In this document: positions 8,444 to 16,539 of the stretch, one piece after another
Layout: each line of letters opens with the position of its first letter
Numbering within the stretch: the first letter of the stretch is position 1
Source of the DNA: Spirosoma endophyticum
Lineage (GTDB): Bacteria > Bacteroidota > Bacteroidia > Cytophagales > Spirosomataceae
Direction: 5' to 3'
Assembly: GCF_900112365.1 (NCBI RefSeq)
Contig: NZ_FOLQ01000018.1
Coordinates: 1 to 64,000, forward strand
Length of the DNA: 64,000 nucleotides
Position numbers and translations under genes: made by a program
The notes under the pieces: generated by a model
Database searches by the model: none
Seen by the model: only the letters and a program-made list of their open reading frames with translations
What the model was told of the DNA's origin: nothing

Positions 8444-9469
8444 TTACCCTATCTCGTTATTCGCTTTAGCCGCTTCGTCGGTCAGGTGCGCCAGCACGGA
8501 GTTAGACAACCAGGTTTCACTATCCTTACCCGTTGCCCGTTGCTCACCAATTCCGCCCGGATCGGGCAAAAAACCATTGGCAAACGCCAGTGTATCCGTA
8601 ATTAAACCCGGGGCTATACCATGCAGGGCGGTCGCTATTTTTGCCGGCAACGTAATGATACGTTCCGCTTCTCCCACCCGACAGGCTGCCAGAATCTGAC
8701 GGGCACAATCGTCGGCGGCAATCGTGAACAGGGGGATTGAATCACCAAGTTTGAAGACCGTATATTCTTTCTCGTTCTGCCCTTTGAAAATCGCATTCCG
8801 GGGACTTCCCGTACGGATCAGGCCGGGACAGATGGTCGTGACATAAATGCTGTCTTTGATGAGTTCGGAACGTAGTCCTTCCGAATACCCGACAAACGCA
8901 AATTTACTAACCGAATAGGGTGACAGGTGCGGCACGGCGATTTTGCCGCCAAAGGACGTAATGTTGACGATACGCCCGGATTTGCGCGCGCGCATCTGAG
9001 GAAGTACCGCATTGATCGTATGAAAAGCCGACCAGAAATTGACTTCCATAGCCTCCCGGAAATCCTCTTCCGTCGTATTTTCCAGCGGACTGACAATAAT
9101 GGTCCCGGCATTATTGACCAGTATATCGACCGGGCCAAGTACCTGTTCCACCGCCCGCATAAACGCCTGCACCTGCGTCTTGTCGGTGATGTCACAGGCA
9201 TAGGTGAAGATATCCGTTCCCCGCATGCGCAGGTCGGCCTGAGCACGATCTAACTCAGCCTGATCGCGGGCGCAAATGGCTACGTGCGCGCCCGCCTTTG
9301 CGAATTGCCGGGCTAAGACAAGTCCCAACCCGCGTGCTCCTCCGGTGATAACAACGGTTTTATCATGAAAATCAATGGTTCGTTTTCTGTCTAAATAGGC
9401 CTTTGTAACCATCAGCGCGCCCATACCCGCCAGCGTCCACCATAAGCCTGTACTCGTCGATGCGCTCAT
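8444..9469 (-). CDS. SDR-family oxidoreductase with N-terminal membrane anchor
   Basis: A 341-residue short-chain dehydrogenase. A hydrophobic stretch at about 8-24 precedes the Rossmann domain and may be an uncleaved anchor. TGGARGLG at 42-49, NNAG at 119-122, and Ser172, Tyr185 and Lys189 (YSVSK) are all intact. The family is large and the substrate is unknown. It is the first gene of the minus-strand dehydrogenase group and is separated by 110 bases from the start of the downstream alcohol dehydrogenase. It diverges from the GH13 gene at 9640, so the 170-base gap 9470-9639 should contain promoters for both directions. The C-terminal part (about 260-341) has no motif I recognise. Confidence 0.87.
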   Translation of the reverse strand: MSASTSTGLWWTLAGMGALMVTKAYLDRKRTIDFHDKTVVITGGARGLGLVLARQFAKAGAHVAICARDQAELDRAQADLRMRGTDIFTYACDITDKTQVQAFMRAVEQVLGPVDILVNNAGTIIVSPLENTTEEDFREAMEVNFWSAFHTINAVLPQMRARKSGRIVNITSFGGKIAVPHLSPYSVSKFAFVGYSEGLRSELIKDSIYVTTICPGLIRTGSPRNAIFKGQNEKEYTVFKLGDSIPLFTIAADDCARQILAACRVGEAERIITLPAKIATALHGIAPGLITDTLAFANGFLPDPGGIGEQRATGKDSETWLSNSVLAHLTDEAAKANNEIG

Positions 9470-9639
9470 AATTTATTGTGATTTTACGTCTGTACTAGGG
9501 TCAACCAACGTAGTAAACGGATTGTTGGCGGGGCTTAGGGAGCGGACTCATTGGCTGACCATAGGCTTATTTTCACCTCGCAGGCAAAACCAGGACGCCA
9601 CTTTTCGGTTTTATAAGACGATTTCCCGGAAAATAGAGG

Positions 9640-11247
9640 ATGGAAGCAGACGCAACGAAACACCTTTGGTGGCAGGAAGGAATCATTTACCAGATTTATC
9701 CCCGTTCATTTCAGGACAGTAATGGCGATGGTATCGGTGATCTTCCGGGTATTTTGACACGGCTCGATTACCTGAGCGAACTGGGTATTACAGCTATCTG
9801 GTTATCGCCCATTTTTCCGTCACCTATGGCCGACTTTGGGTACGACATCTCTGATTATCAGGGCATCAGCCCTTTGTTTGGCACCCTATCCGACTTCGAT
9901 GCGCTTGTAGCCGCCGTGCATGGTCGGGGCATGAAACTGATGCTGGACCTGGTACCGAATCATACGTCCGACCAGCATCCGTGGTTTCTGGAATCCCGCT
10001 CGTCCCGCGATAATCCAAAACGGGACTGGTACATCTGGCAGGACGCGCTCCCCGACGGCGCGGTACCGAATAACTGGCTTAGCATGTTCGGGGGAAATGC
10101 CTGGGAGTGGGATGAGCCAACCCAGCAATATTATTACCACGCCTTTCTGAAAGAGCAGCCGGATCTGAACTGGCGAAACCCGGAGGTACAGGAAGCGATG
10201 CTCAATGTTATGCGGTTCTGGCTGGACAGGGGCGTTGATGGATTCCGGGTGGACGTTATGTGGCACATGATCAAGGATGAAATGCTGCGTGACAATCCGG
10301 TGAATCCCAACTACCAGCCGCACATGGCTACCTATGAGCAACTGCTGCCCGTGTACTCCACGGATCAGCCGGACGTGCATGATGTGGTTATGCAGATGCG
10401 GCATGTGCTGAACAGCTATCCCGAACGAATGATGATTGGGGAGATTTATCTGCCGCTTCATCAGTTGGTTGCGTATTACGGCGTCGACGGTAAAGGAGCG
10501 CATTTACCATTCAATTTTCAGTTACTGACGTTGCCCTGGGAGGCCCGGCAGATTGCCGCTGCGGTTGATCAGTACGAGGGTGTTCTACCGGTTGATGGCT
10601 GGCCAAACTGGGTGCTCGGCAATCATGATCAGCCACGTATTACCAGTCGGGTGGGTAAGGAGCAGGCCCGGGTTGCCGCCCTCCTGCTGCTGACGCTGCG
10701 CGGTACTCCAACTATTTATTACGGAGATGAAATTGGCATGCGGGACGTACCGATCCCGTTTGAGGAAGTGCAGGACCCACAGGGCTTGAATATGCCCGAC
10801 AAAAACTTGAGCCGCGACCCCAGCCGGACCCCCATGCAATGGAATAAATCCCCGAATGCAGGCTTTAGCGAGGGAAAACCCTGGCTCAGACTGGCGCGCG
10901 ATTTCGCTCGGGAGAACGTGGAGCGGCAGAAGGAAGATCCCTACTCGATGCTAACGCTATACCGGCGACTGATCAAATTACGCCAGCAGGAGCCTTCTCT
11001 GCGGGTCGGCGATTACGTACCCGTATATTCAGATACCCAGCTTATAGCGTACATCCGCCAGCTTGAGGGCCATCCCCGTTTCCTGATTTTATTGAATCTG
11101 AGCCACCGTCCCGGTTATTTTAAAGCAAAAGATAGCTCTCTGACGGGTGTTGTTGCCATTGCTACGTCGCCCGATTGGGAAGGAACGCCGGTGAACGATA
11201 CCATTAGTCTGAGTGGCGATGAGGGCCTGGTGATACGCTTGACTTAA
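9640..11247 (+). CDS. GH13 alpha-glucosidase / oligo-1,6-glucosidase-like enzyme
   Basis: A 535-residue GH13 enzyme without a signal peptide, so probably cytoplasmic. The start at 9640 is preceded by AGAGG. Family motifs are present in order: QIYPRSFQDSNGDGIGDL near the N-terminus, the first conserved region DLVPNHTSDQHPWF, the nucleophile Asp205 in GFRVDVMW, the acid/base Glu268 in MIGEIYLP, and the stabiliser Asp330 in LGNHDQPR. The NGDGIGDL calcium-site motif and TPMQWNKSPNAGFS near the end are typical of the alpha-glucosidase/oligo-1,6-glucosidase group, which trims alpha-glucosides. It sits 20 bases upstream of a treZ gene and is almost certainly co-transcribed with it, suggesting a role in maltooligosaccharide or trehalose turnover. 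Confidence 0.88.
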   Translation: MEADATKHLWWQEGIIYQIYPRSFQDSNGDGIGDLPGILTRLDYLSELGITAIWLSPIFPSPMADFGYDISDYQGISPLFGTLSDFDALVAAVHGRGMKLMLDLVPNHTSDQHPWFLESRSSRDNPKRDWYIWQDALPDGAVPNNWLSMFGGNAWEWDEPTQQYYYHAFLKEQPDLNWRNPEVQEAMLNVMRFWLDRGVDGFRVDVMWHMIKDEMLRDNPVNPNYQPHMATYEQLLPVYSTDQPDVHDVVMQMRHVLNSYPERMMIGEIYLPLHQLVAYYGVDGKGAHLPFNFQLLTLPWEARQIAAAVDQYEGVLPVDGWPNWVLGNHDQPRITSRVGKEQARVAALLLLTLRGTPTIYYGDEIGMRDVPIPFEEVQDPQGLNMPDKNLSRDPSRTPMQWNKSPNAGFSEGKPWLRLARDFARENVERQKEDPYSMLTLYRRLIKLRQQEPSLRVGDYVPVYSDTQLIAYIRQLEGHPRFLILLNLSHRPGYFKAKDSSLTGVVAIATSPDWEGTPVNDTISLSGDEGLVIRLT

Positions 11248-11267
11248 GTTCTTTAACCACACCGAAC

Positions 11268-13127
11268 ATGAAGACAATTGGCGCGAATTATATTAGAAAC
11301 GGTACCTGTATATTCACCGTCTGGGCTCCCGAAAAAGAAAATGTTACGTTGCACATTGTGTATCCAACGGAGCGGGAGCTACCCATGCAGTGCGACAAGT
11401 GGGGCTATTTTCAGCTACAGCTGGACGATGTTTTACCGGGCACGCGTTATTTTTTCAGGCTGGATACAGGCAGGGAACATGCCGACCCGGCGTCTCATTT
11501 TCAACCGGAAGGGGTTCACGGCCCTTCGGAAGTTGTTGATCACTCGGCCTATAACTGGCATGACCAGAGCTGGCGGGATTTGCCGTTTCGTGACCTTATC
11601 TTCTATGAACTGCACGTCGGTACGTTCACGCCCGAAGGCACATTTGAAGCCATTATTCCGCGCCTGAATGATCTGGCCCGCATCGGCATCAATGCGATTG
11701 AGTTGATGCCCATCTGCCAGTTTCCCGGCAACCGGAACTGGGGGTATGATGGCGTCTATCCCTATTCCGTTCAGGATTCCTATGGCGGTCCAATTGGGTT
11801 GAAAAAGCTGGTTGACGCCTGCCATGCGCGCGGTATTTCGGTTTTTCTGGACGTAGTATATAATCATCTGGGGCCGGAAGGCAATTATCTAAATGAGTTT
11901 GGGCCTTACTTCTCCGATAAACACCATACTCCCTGGGGCAACGCAATAAATTTCGATCGTGAGTGGTCGGATGGCGTACGGGACTATTACGCGAACAATC
12001 CCCTGTTCTGGTTTGAGCAATACCACATTGATGGGCTTCGGCTCGATGCCATTCATGAAGTGTTCGATTCGGGCGCTCTGTCGATCTGGGAGCTTATTCA
12101 TACCAAGGTAAAATACCTGGAGAAACAACTGGGACGCTCGCTGTATCTGGTGGCTGAGTCGGACCTGAATAACCCAGTCGTAACCAGAGACCCCCAACTG
12201 GGCGGATACGGGTTTGATGCCCAATGGCTCGACGATTTTCATCATGCCCTTCGTGTATTGATCAACAAAGATGAAAAAAAACGGTATGGCGACTTCGGGC
12301 GTATGGAGCAGTTAGCCAAAGCCTACACCGATGGCTTTGTTATGAGCGGGGAGTATGTAGACTTCCGGAAACGTAAATTCGGCCGATCGTCGACGGGCGT
12401 ACCGGGCGATAAGTTCATTGCGTTCAATCTGAATCACGACCAGGTTGGCAATTTGTTAGGTACTGATCGCTTATCGCTGCTGGTCGATTTTGAGCGCCAA
12501 AAAGTAGCCGCAGCCGCTGTGTTTCTATCGCCCTACATACCGTTGCTGTTTATGGGGGAAGAATATGCCGATGAGTCTCCGTTCTATTATTTCGCGAGCC
12601 ATACCGACCAGGGTCTGATCAAAAATGTACGGGAGGGACGGAAGAAAGATTTTGCCGCTTTTATCGGTGATGTCGACTTACCTGATCCTTTTGATGAAGC
12701 TACCTTCAACCAATCAAAAATTCAGTGGGATACGCGCGACAAGGGTAACCATCAACGTATGCTGGAGTGGCATAAAACGCTCATTGAACTACGTCGCTCG
12801 GTACCTGCCTTGCGGAACATGAATAAGCAGGAGGTGAAGGTAACGGTACTGGGTCAGGCCGGATTCGTTCTGCACCGGCAAACCATTGATGGACAGCAGC
12901 ATCTGGCCTGTTTATTTAATCTGTCTGATGACGTTATTACGTATGAATTGCCCGTCTGGGTCAGTTCGTGGGACAAACTGCTGGATTCAACCGAAAAACA
13001 ATGGCAAGAGGAAGGCAGTACGCGTCACAAGTCGTCACCGGCGCAGGTAAAGCCCGGTCAGGCCATTCACCTGGCACCCTGTAGCATCACGGTTTATACG
13101 GGCGAATTCACATCGGATTGGCAATAG
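11268..13127 (+). CDS. treZ: Malto-oligosyltrehalose trehalohydrolase (first copy)
   Basis: A 619-residue GH13 enzyme predicted to release trehalose from maltooligosyltrehalose. An N-terminal E-set/CBM48-like domain (about 1-95, with CIFTVWAPEKENVTLHI) precedes the barrel. Diagnostic segments are FYELHVGTFTPEGTF, FPGNRNWGYDGVYPYS and DVVYNHLGPEGNY. The catalytic residues are Asp260 (LRLDAIHE), Glu297 (LVAESDLN) and Asp391 (NHDQVGN). The length is usual for TreZ. It is the second gene of a cassette with the upstream GH13 gene. TreZ normally works with maltooligosyltrehalose synthase (TreY), which I do not see in the window. A second treZ lies at 16540-18453, so the cassette appears duplicated. 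No signal peptide is present. Confidence 0.87.
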   Translation: MKTIGANYIRNGTCIFTVWAPEKENVTLHIVYPTERELPMQCDKWGYFQLQLDDVLPGTRYFFRLDTGREHADPASHFQPEGVHGPSEVVDHSAYNWHDQSWRDLPFRDLIFYELHVGTFTPEGTFEAIIPRLNDLARIGINAIELMPICQFPGNRNWGYDGVYPYSVQDSYGGPIGLKKLVDACHARGISVFLDVVYNHLGPEGNYLNEFGPYFSDKHHTPWGNAINFDREWSDGVRDYYANNPLFWFEQYHIDGLRLDAIHEVFDSGALSIWELIHTKVKYLEKQLGRSLYLVAESDLNNPVVTRDPQLGGYGFDAQWLDDFHHALRVLINKDEKKRYGDFGRMEQLAKAYTDGFVMSGEYVDFRKRKFGRSSTGVPGDKFIAFNLNHDQVGNLLGTDRLSLLVDFERQKVAAAAVFLSPYIPLLFMGEEYADESPFYYFASHTDQGLIKNVREGRKKDFAAFIGDVDLPDPFDEATFNQSKIQWDTRDKGNHQRMLEWHKTLIELRRSVPALRNMNKQEVKVTVLGQAGFVLHRQTIDGQQHLACLFNLSDDVITYELPVWVSSWDKLLDSTEKQWQEEGSTRHKSSPAQVKPGQAIHLAPCSITVYTGEFTSDWQ

Positions 13128-13162
13128 CCTTCTTAGCCAGCATTTTGCGACACTACGTCCTG

Positions 13163-13852
13163 TTATTTAAACGCGGGCACCCAGTCACTATAACCGCATT
13201 TGTCGCAGGCATCGGATTGAGCCTTTGCTTCGGGCTGCGGATTGCCACAATGGTAACAGACATTTTTACCCGGCACTTTTTCCTGCTGGTCGATAAATTC
13301 GGTGTCCCATTCGGGCAGGATCGAAAGCCCGGGTCTTGGTTCGGTTTCTTCGATAAGCGTGAAAGCGCCGTTGGCTTCCATATACATTCGTTTAACATGC
13401 CCTAAATGCGTTAATCCGCTGGATCGAAGCTGAGCAAAAAGCAGTTCGCGGGAGAGACGAGCCTCCTTCATCGCGGGCATTTGAATGACCGAATTCTCGA
13501 TGAGCCTGCTGATATTGCCCTGTGATATTGCCTCAAAACGCTGACTTTTAGCCGCGTAATACGACACGATACGTTGTGTAAAAACCACGACCACCCCGAT
13601 GACATAAGCTGGTAGCAGGCCCCGATGGGCATCCAGAATTGGTACACCAACAGCGGCTGCCATTGAAATCATGGCGGCCATTTCATTCCGGCTCAACTGA
13701 GAAGCCATCCGTCGGCCCATTAACCGCATGGTGATGACCAGGAGTAAATAAATCGCAGTTGCCCGGATTATAATTTCAACGTAAAACATGCCAGGCACCT
13801 CACCGATGAGAATCCGTTGCCAGTCATACAAATAAATATCGTCCTTTTTCAT
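13163..13852 (-). CDS. DUF421 membrane protein with C-terminal zinc-ribbon tail (downstream copy)
   Basis: A 229-residue protein starting MKKDDIYLYDWQRILIGEVP. A longer frame exists, but this start matches the neighbouring paralogue. Two or three N-terminal membrane segments (about 20-85) are followed by the cytoplasmic DUF421/YetF-like domain, with GNISRLIENSVIQMPAMKEA and LFAQLRSSGLTHLGHVKRMY. The C-terminus carries two CxxC pairs (CYHCGN and CDKCGY), which look like a small zinc ribbon; the family core does not need one. DUF421 proteins are common in stress and sporulation contexts but their biochemical role is unclear. It is the second gene of a tandem pair and lies convergent to treZ with a 35-base gap. 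Confidence 0.82.
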   Translation of the reverse strand: MKKDDIYLYDWQRILIGEVPGMFYVEIIIRATAIYLLLVITMRLMGRRMASQLSRNEMAAMISMAAAVGVPILDAHRGLLPAYVIGVVVVFTQRIVSYYAAKSQRFEAISQGNISRLIENSVIQMPAMKEARLSRELLFAQLRSSGLTHLGHVKRMYMEANGAFTLIEETEPRPGLSILPEWDTEFIDQQEKVPGKNVCYHCGNPQPEAKAQSDACDKCGYSDWVPAFK

Positions 13853-13926
13853 AGTTGAGTTCGTCTTCCTTAATGAGGCTTGCCACGAGCGAAAACCCAT
13901 GGAACAGCTCGTTGGGGAATCTTGGT

Positions 13927-14616
13927 TTAAAGTACTGCGTCGCCCCAATCGGTTGCCTGGCAAATTGGGCAGGGGCCAGGTTTTGGCTGGGCTGGAACCG
14001 TAGTGCCACAGTTAGTACAAGCGAGCATTTTCTCTTCAGGATGCCCATAAATCACCTGTATTTCTTCATCCGCGGGTGGCAATACCGACAAGCCAGGCTT
14101 ACCTTTCTCATCCTGATAAATGCTGAAAATACCATACGCTTCCAGATATAGGCGTTTGACTTTGCCCAGACTATATACGTTTTCGCTACGTAGCGCGGCA
14201 TAAATCTGCTGGTGAGAGAGCCTGTTTTTCCCCATAACGTCGAGTTGAATAATCCCATCTTTGATGACAGCGGTTTCAGTGCCCTGTATCAATTTTTCCG
14301 CTCTGCTGCTTTTGAAACCTAACAGGTTAGTTTCCCACAGAAAAACCAAGGCACAGAGCAAAGCCAGTACGCCCGACAACAACCCCCGGTCGGGCAGTTG
14401 CATGGCGGGTGAAACGATGGCTCCCATCGTAAGCATGACGGTTAGTTCCAGATTGGTGATCTGCCCGTTCATTCGCTTGCCAAGCAGCCGCATCACGATC
14501 AGGACGACTATATAAATAAGTGTTGTACGGATGAACACTTCCACCAGAAATTCGACCGGAGCATCACCAATCAGAATCCGTTGCCAGTCGGCCAATTTTA
14601 TTTCCTCTTTGTCCAT
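13927..14616 (-). CDS. DUF421 membrane protein with C-terminal zinc-ribbon tail (upstream copy)
   Basis: A 229-residue paralogue of the downstream gene, identical in length. It starts MDKEEIKLADWQRILIGDAP. Membrane segments span about 25-95, then comes the DUF421 domain (AVIKDGIIQLDVMGKNRLSH, IYAALRSENVYSLGKVKRLY), and it ends in a putative zinc ribbon with CTNCGT and CPICQA. The start codon and a strong AGGGGG Shine-Dalgarno sequence lie inside a 14-bp hairpin (14614-14645), so translation may be conditional. It is the first gene of the DUF421 pair, 74 bases ahead of the second, and diverges from the lipoprotein GH13 gene at 14794. Function is inferred only from its stress-island setting. 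Confidence 0.83.
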   Translation of the reverse strand: MDKEEIKLADWQRILIGDAPVEFLVEVFIRTTLIYIVVLIVMRLLGKRMNGQITNLELTVMLTMGAIVSPAMQLPDRGLLSGVLALLCALVFLWETNLLGFKSSRAEKLIQGTETAVIKDGIIQLDVMGKNRLSHQQIYAALRSENVYSLGKVKRLYLEAYGIFSIYQDEKGKPGLSVLPPADEEIQVIYGHPEEKMLACTNCGTTVPAQPKPGPCPICQATDWGDAVL

Positions 14617-14645
14617 TTCCCCCTAACTTTTGTTAGGGGGAAATG
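14614..14645 (-). promoter_or_regulatory. Hairpin enclosing the Shine-Dalgarno and start codon of the DUF421 gene
   Basis: A perfect 14-bp inverted repeat (14614-14627 with 14632-14645) and a 4-base loop. On the minus strand the 3' arm reads upstream of the gene as GTTAGGGGGAAATG when the complementary arm CATTTCCCCCTAAC is folded back. The ATG at 14616-14614 is the DUF421 start and AGGGGG is its ribosome-binding site, so the folded RNA would hide both. There is no T-run after it, so it does not look like a terminator. Confidence 0.6.
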
Positions 14646-14793
14646 ATTAAGCGTGCGCGCAAATTCTGGGTTTATTCCAATATTCTATACGGTATACAAA
14701 AAAAATAAGCCAGATAGTCAGGAAACGGTAACTGGTGTTAACAGGATGGTTCTATTATGAGTTGGTCTTATTGACTACACTCAACATACGTCC

Positions 14794-16533
14794 ATGAAAA
14801 AACTAATTCTTGTCCTGTGCCTTTGTCTTTTTGCCGCCTGCCAGAAGAAGATCGACGATACAAAATCAGAAGAAGCTCCCGCTGTCCCTACACCAACCGA
14901 TTTTATTGAGGAGTTATGGTATAAAAACGGCCTCGTGTACAGCGTTGACGTTGAGGTTTTCAAAGATTCGGATGGAGACGGCTTTGGCGATTTCAATGGA
15001 ATTACTCAACAACTCGATTACCTGAAAACATTAGGCGTTTCGACCATCTGGCTCGCTCCATTTCAACCGACACCCAACAAAGACGACGGCTATGACGTAG
15101 CTGACTTTTATGGCATTGACTCAAACCTGGGCACCACACAGGATTTTGACAATTTCATCCGTCAGGCGAATCAAAAGGAAATTCGGGTCATGATGGATTT
15201 GGTGACCAACCATACATCCGATCAGCATACGTGGTTTAAGCAGGCTCGCCAGAACAAGAATTCACCCTATCGATCGTGGTACGTCTGGTCGAAAGATCGC
15301 CCCAAGAAGTGGGACAAAGGCATGGTGTTTCCGGGCGTGCAGAAAGACATCTGGACGTTCGACAAACAGGCGGGCGAATACTTCTACCACCGCTTTTATG
15401 ATTTCCAGCCCGACCTGAACATGCAGAATCCGGCCGTTCAGCAGGAAATGCGAAAAATTGTCCGCTACTGGCTGGATAAAGGAGTTGCAGGCTTTCGCGT
15501 GGATGCAGTTCCCTTCCTGATCGAAGTAGCCGACCCCGATTTCGATCCCGAAAAGCCTGTCCATCAGTTCGATATAATCACGCAGTTGCACCAGTACATT
15601 CAATGGCATAAGCGGGATGCGATCCTGTTAGGGGAAGCCAATGTAGACCCGAAAGAGCAGGAGCCTTACTTCGGCAAGGAGGGTCAGAACATGCAAACGA
15701 TGTTCAACTTCTTCGCTAATCAACACCTCTTTTACGCCCTGGCGACAAGCGAAACCAAGTCGTTACGGAAAGCCCTGGATGATACCAAAAATATTCCGCC
15801 AACGGCGCAATGGGCGCATTTTCTGAGAAACCACGATGAGATTGATCTGGGTCGGTTGAGCGATACCGAACGGGACAAGGTGTACGCTAAGTTCGGCCCC
15901 GACACCACGATGCAACTGTATCAACGGGGTATCCGTCGCCGACTGGCGCCCATGCTGGGTGATCCGCGTCTGGTCGAACTATCCTACAGCGTACTGTTTT
16001 CGCTACCGGGTATGCCTGTCATCCGGTACGGTGAAGAAATCGGCATGGGCGATGACCTCAAGCTACAGGAACGAATGTCGATTCGTACACCCATGCAATG
16101 GTCAAATGGGCTGAACGCCGGGTTTTCAGGTGGAACTAAACTGGTACGTCCCGTCATCAATCAGGGGCCGTATAGCTACGCAAAAGTCAACGTAGCGGCT
16201 CAACGTTCCGACTCTGCCTCCTTGCTGAACAAGGTCGCCCGGTTTGCCCGCATACGCAAGCAATGTCCCGAGATCGGCTGGGGAAACTGGGAACTTCTCG
16301 ATACAGGCTCAGAGCACGTACTGGCTATTCGTTATGACTGGCAGGGCCGTTCCCTCGTAATGATCAATAATTTCAGTCCAGAACCCCAGCAATGCCAGTT
16401 AACTACATCATTAAAACCACGTAGTACGTTGGTTAATCTTTTTGATAACAGTCAGACGTCGGTTGGCGATAAGGGTACATACTCCGTTAAACTGGCAGGG
16501 TATGGCTATAGCTGGTATCGACTGAAAAAATAA
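14794..16533 (+). CDS. GH13 trehalose-synthase-like lipoprotein
   Basis: A 579-residue GH13 enzyme with a lipoprotein signal peptide (MKKLILVLCLCLFAACQ, lipobox Cys16), so it is probably anchored in the periplasm or outer membrane. The barrel resembles trehalose synthase more than ordinary amylases: KDIWTFDKQAGEYFYHRFYD, GFRVDAVPFL with nucleophile Asp237, LLGEANVDP with acid/base Glu281, LRNHDEIDLG with Asp348, and GIRRRLAPMLGDPRLVEL. TreS interconverts maltose and trehalose and is normally cytoplasmic, so an exported version is unusual. An exported alpha-amylase or alpha-glucosidase from the same branch is the alternative. It lies 6 bases upstream of the second treZ, in one operon, mirroring the GH13-treZ pair at 9640-13127. 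Confidence 0.8.
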   Translation: MKKLILVLCLCLFAACQKKIDDTKSEEAPAVPTPTDFIEELWYKNGLVYSVDVEVFKDSDGDGFGDFNGITQQLDYLKTLGVSTIWLAPFQPTPNKDDGYDVADFYGIDSNLGTTQDFDNFIRQANQKEIRVMMDLVTNHTSDQHTWFKQARQNKNSPYRSWYVWSKDRPKKWDKGMVFPGVQKDIWTFDKQAGEYFYHRFYDFQPDLNMQNPAVQQEMRKIVRYWLDKGVAGFRVDAVPFLIEVADPDFDPEKPVHQFDIITQLHQYIQWHKRDAILLGEANVDPKEQEPYFGKEGQNMQTMFNFFANQHLFYALATSETKSLRKALDDTKNIPPTAQWAHFLRNHDEIDLGRLSDTERDKVYAKFGPDTTMQLYQRGIRRRLAPMLGDPRLVELSYSVLFSLPGMPVIRYGEEIGMGDDLKLQERMSIRTPMQWSNGLNAGFSGGTKLVRPVINQGPYSYAKVNVAAQRSDSASLLNKVARFARIRKQCPEIGWGNWELLDTGSEHVLAIRYDWQGRSLVMINNFSPEPQQCQLTTSLKPRSTLVNLFDNSQTSVGDKGTYSVKLAGYGYSWYRLKK

Positions 16534-16539
16534 TGAGGT

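Noticed and set aside
13118..13405. 95-codon frame at the end of treZ
   Set aside because: It overlaps the DUF421 gene antisense and looks membrane-like only because it mirrors that gene.
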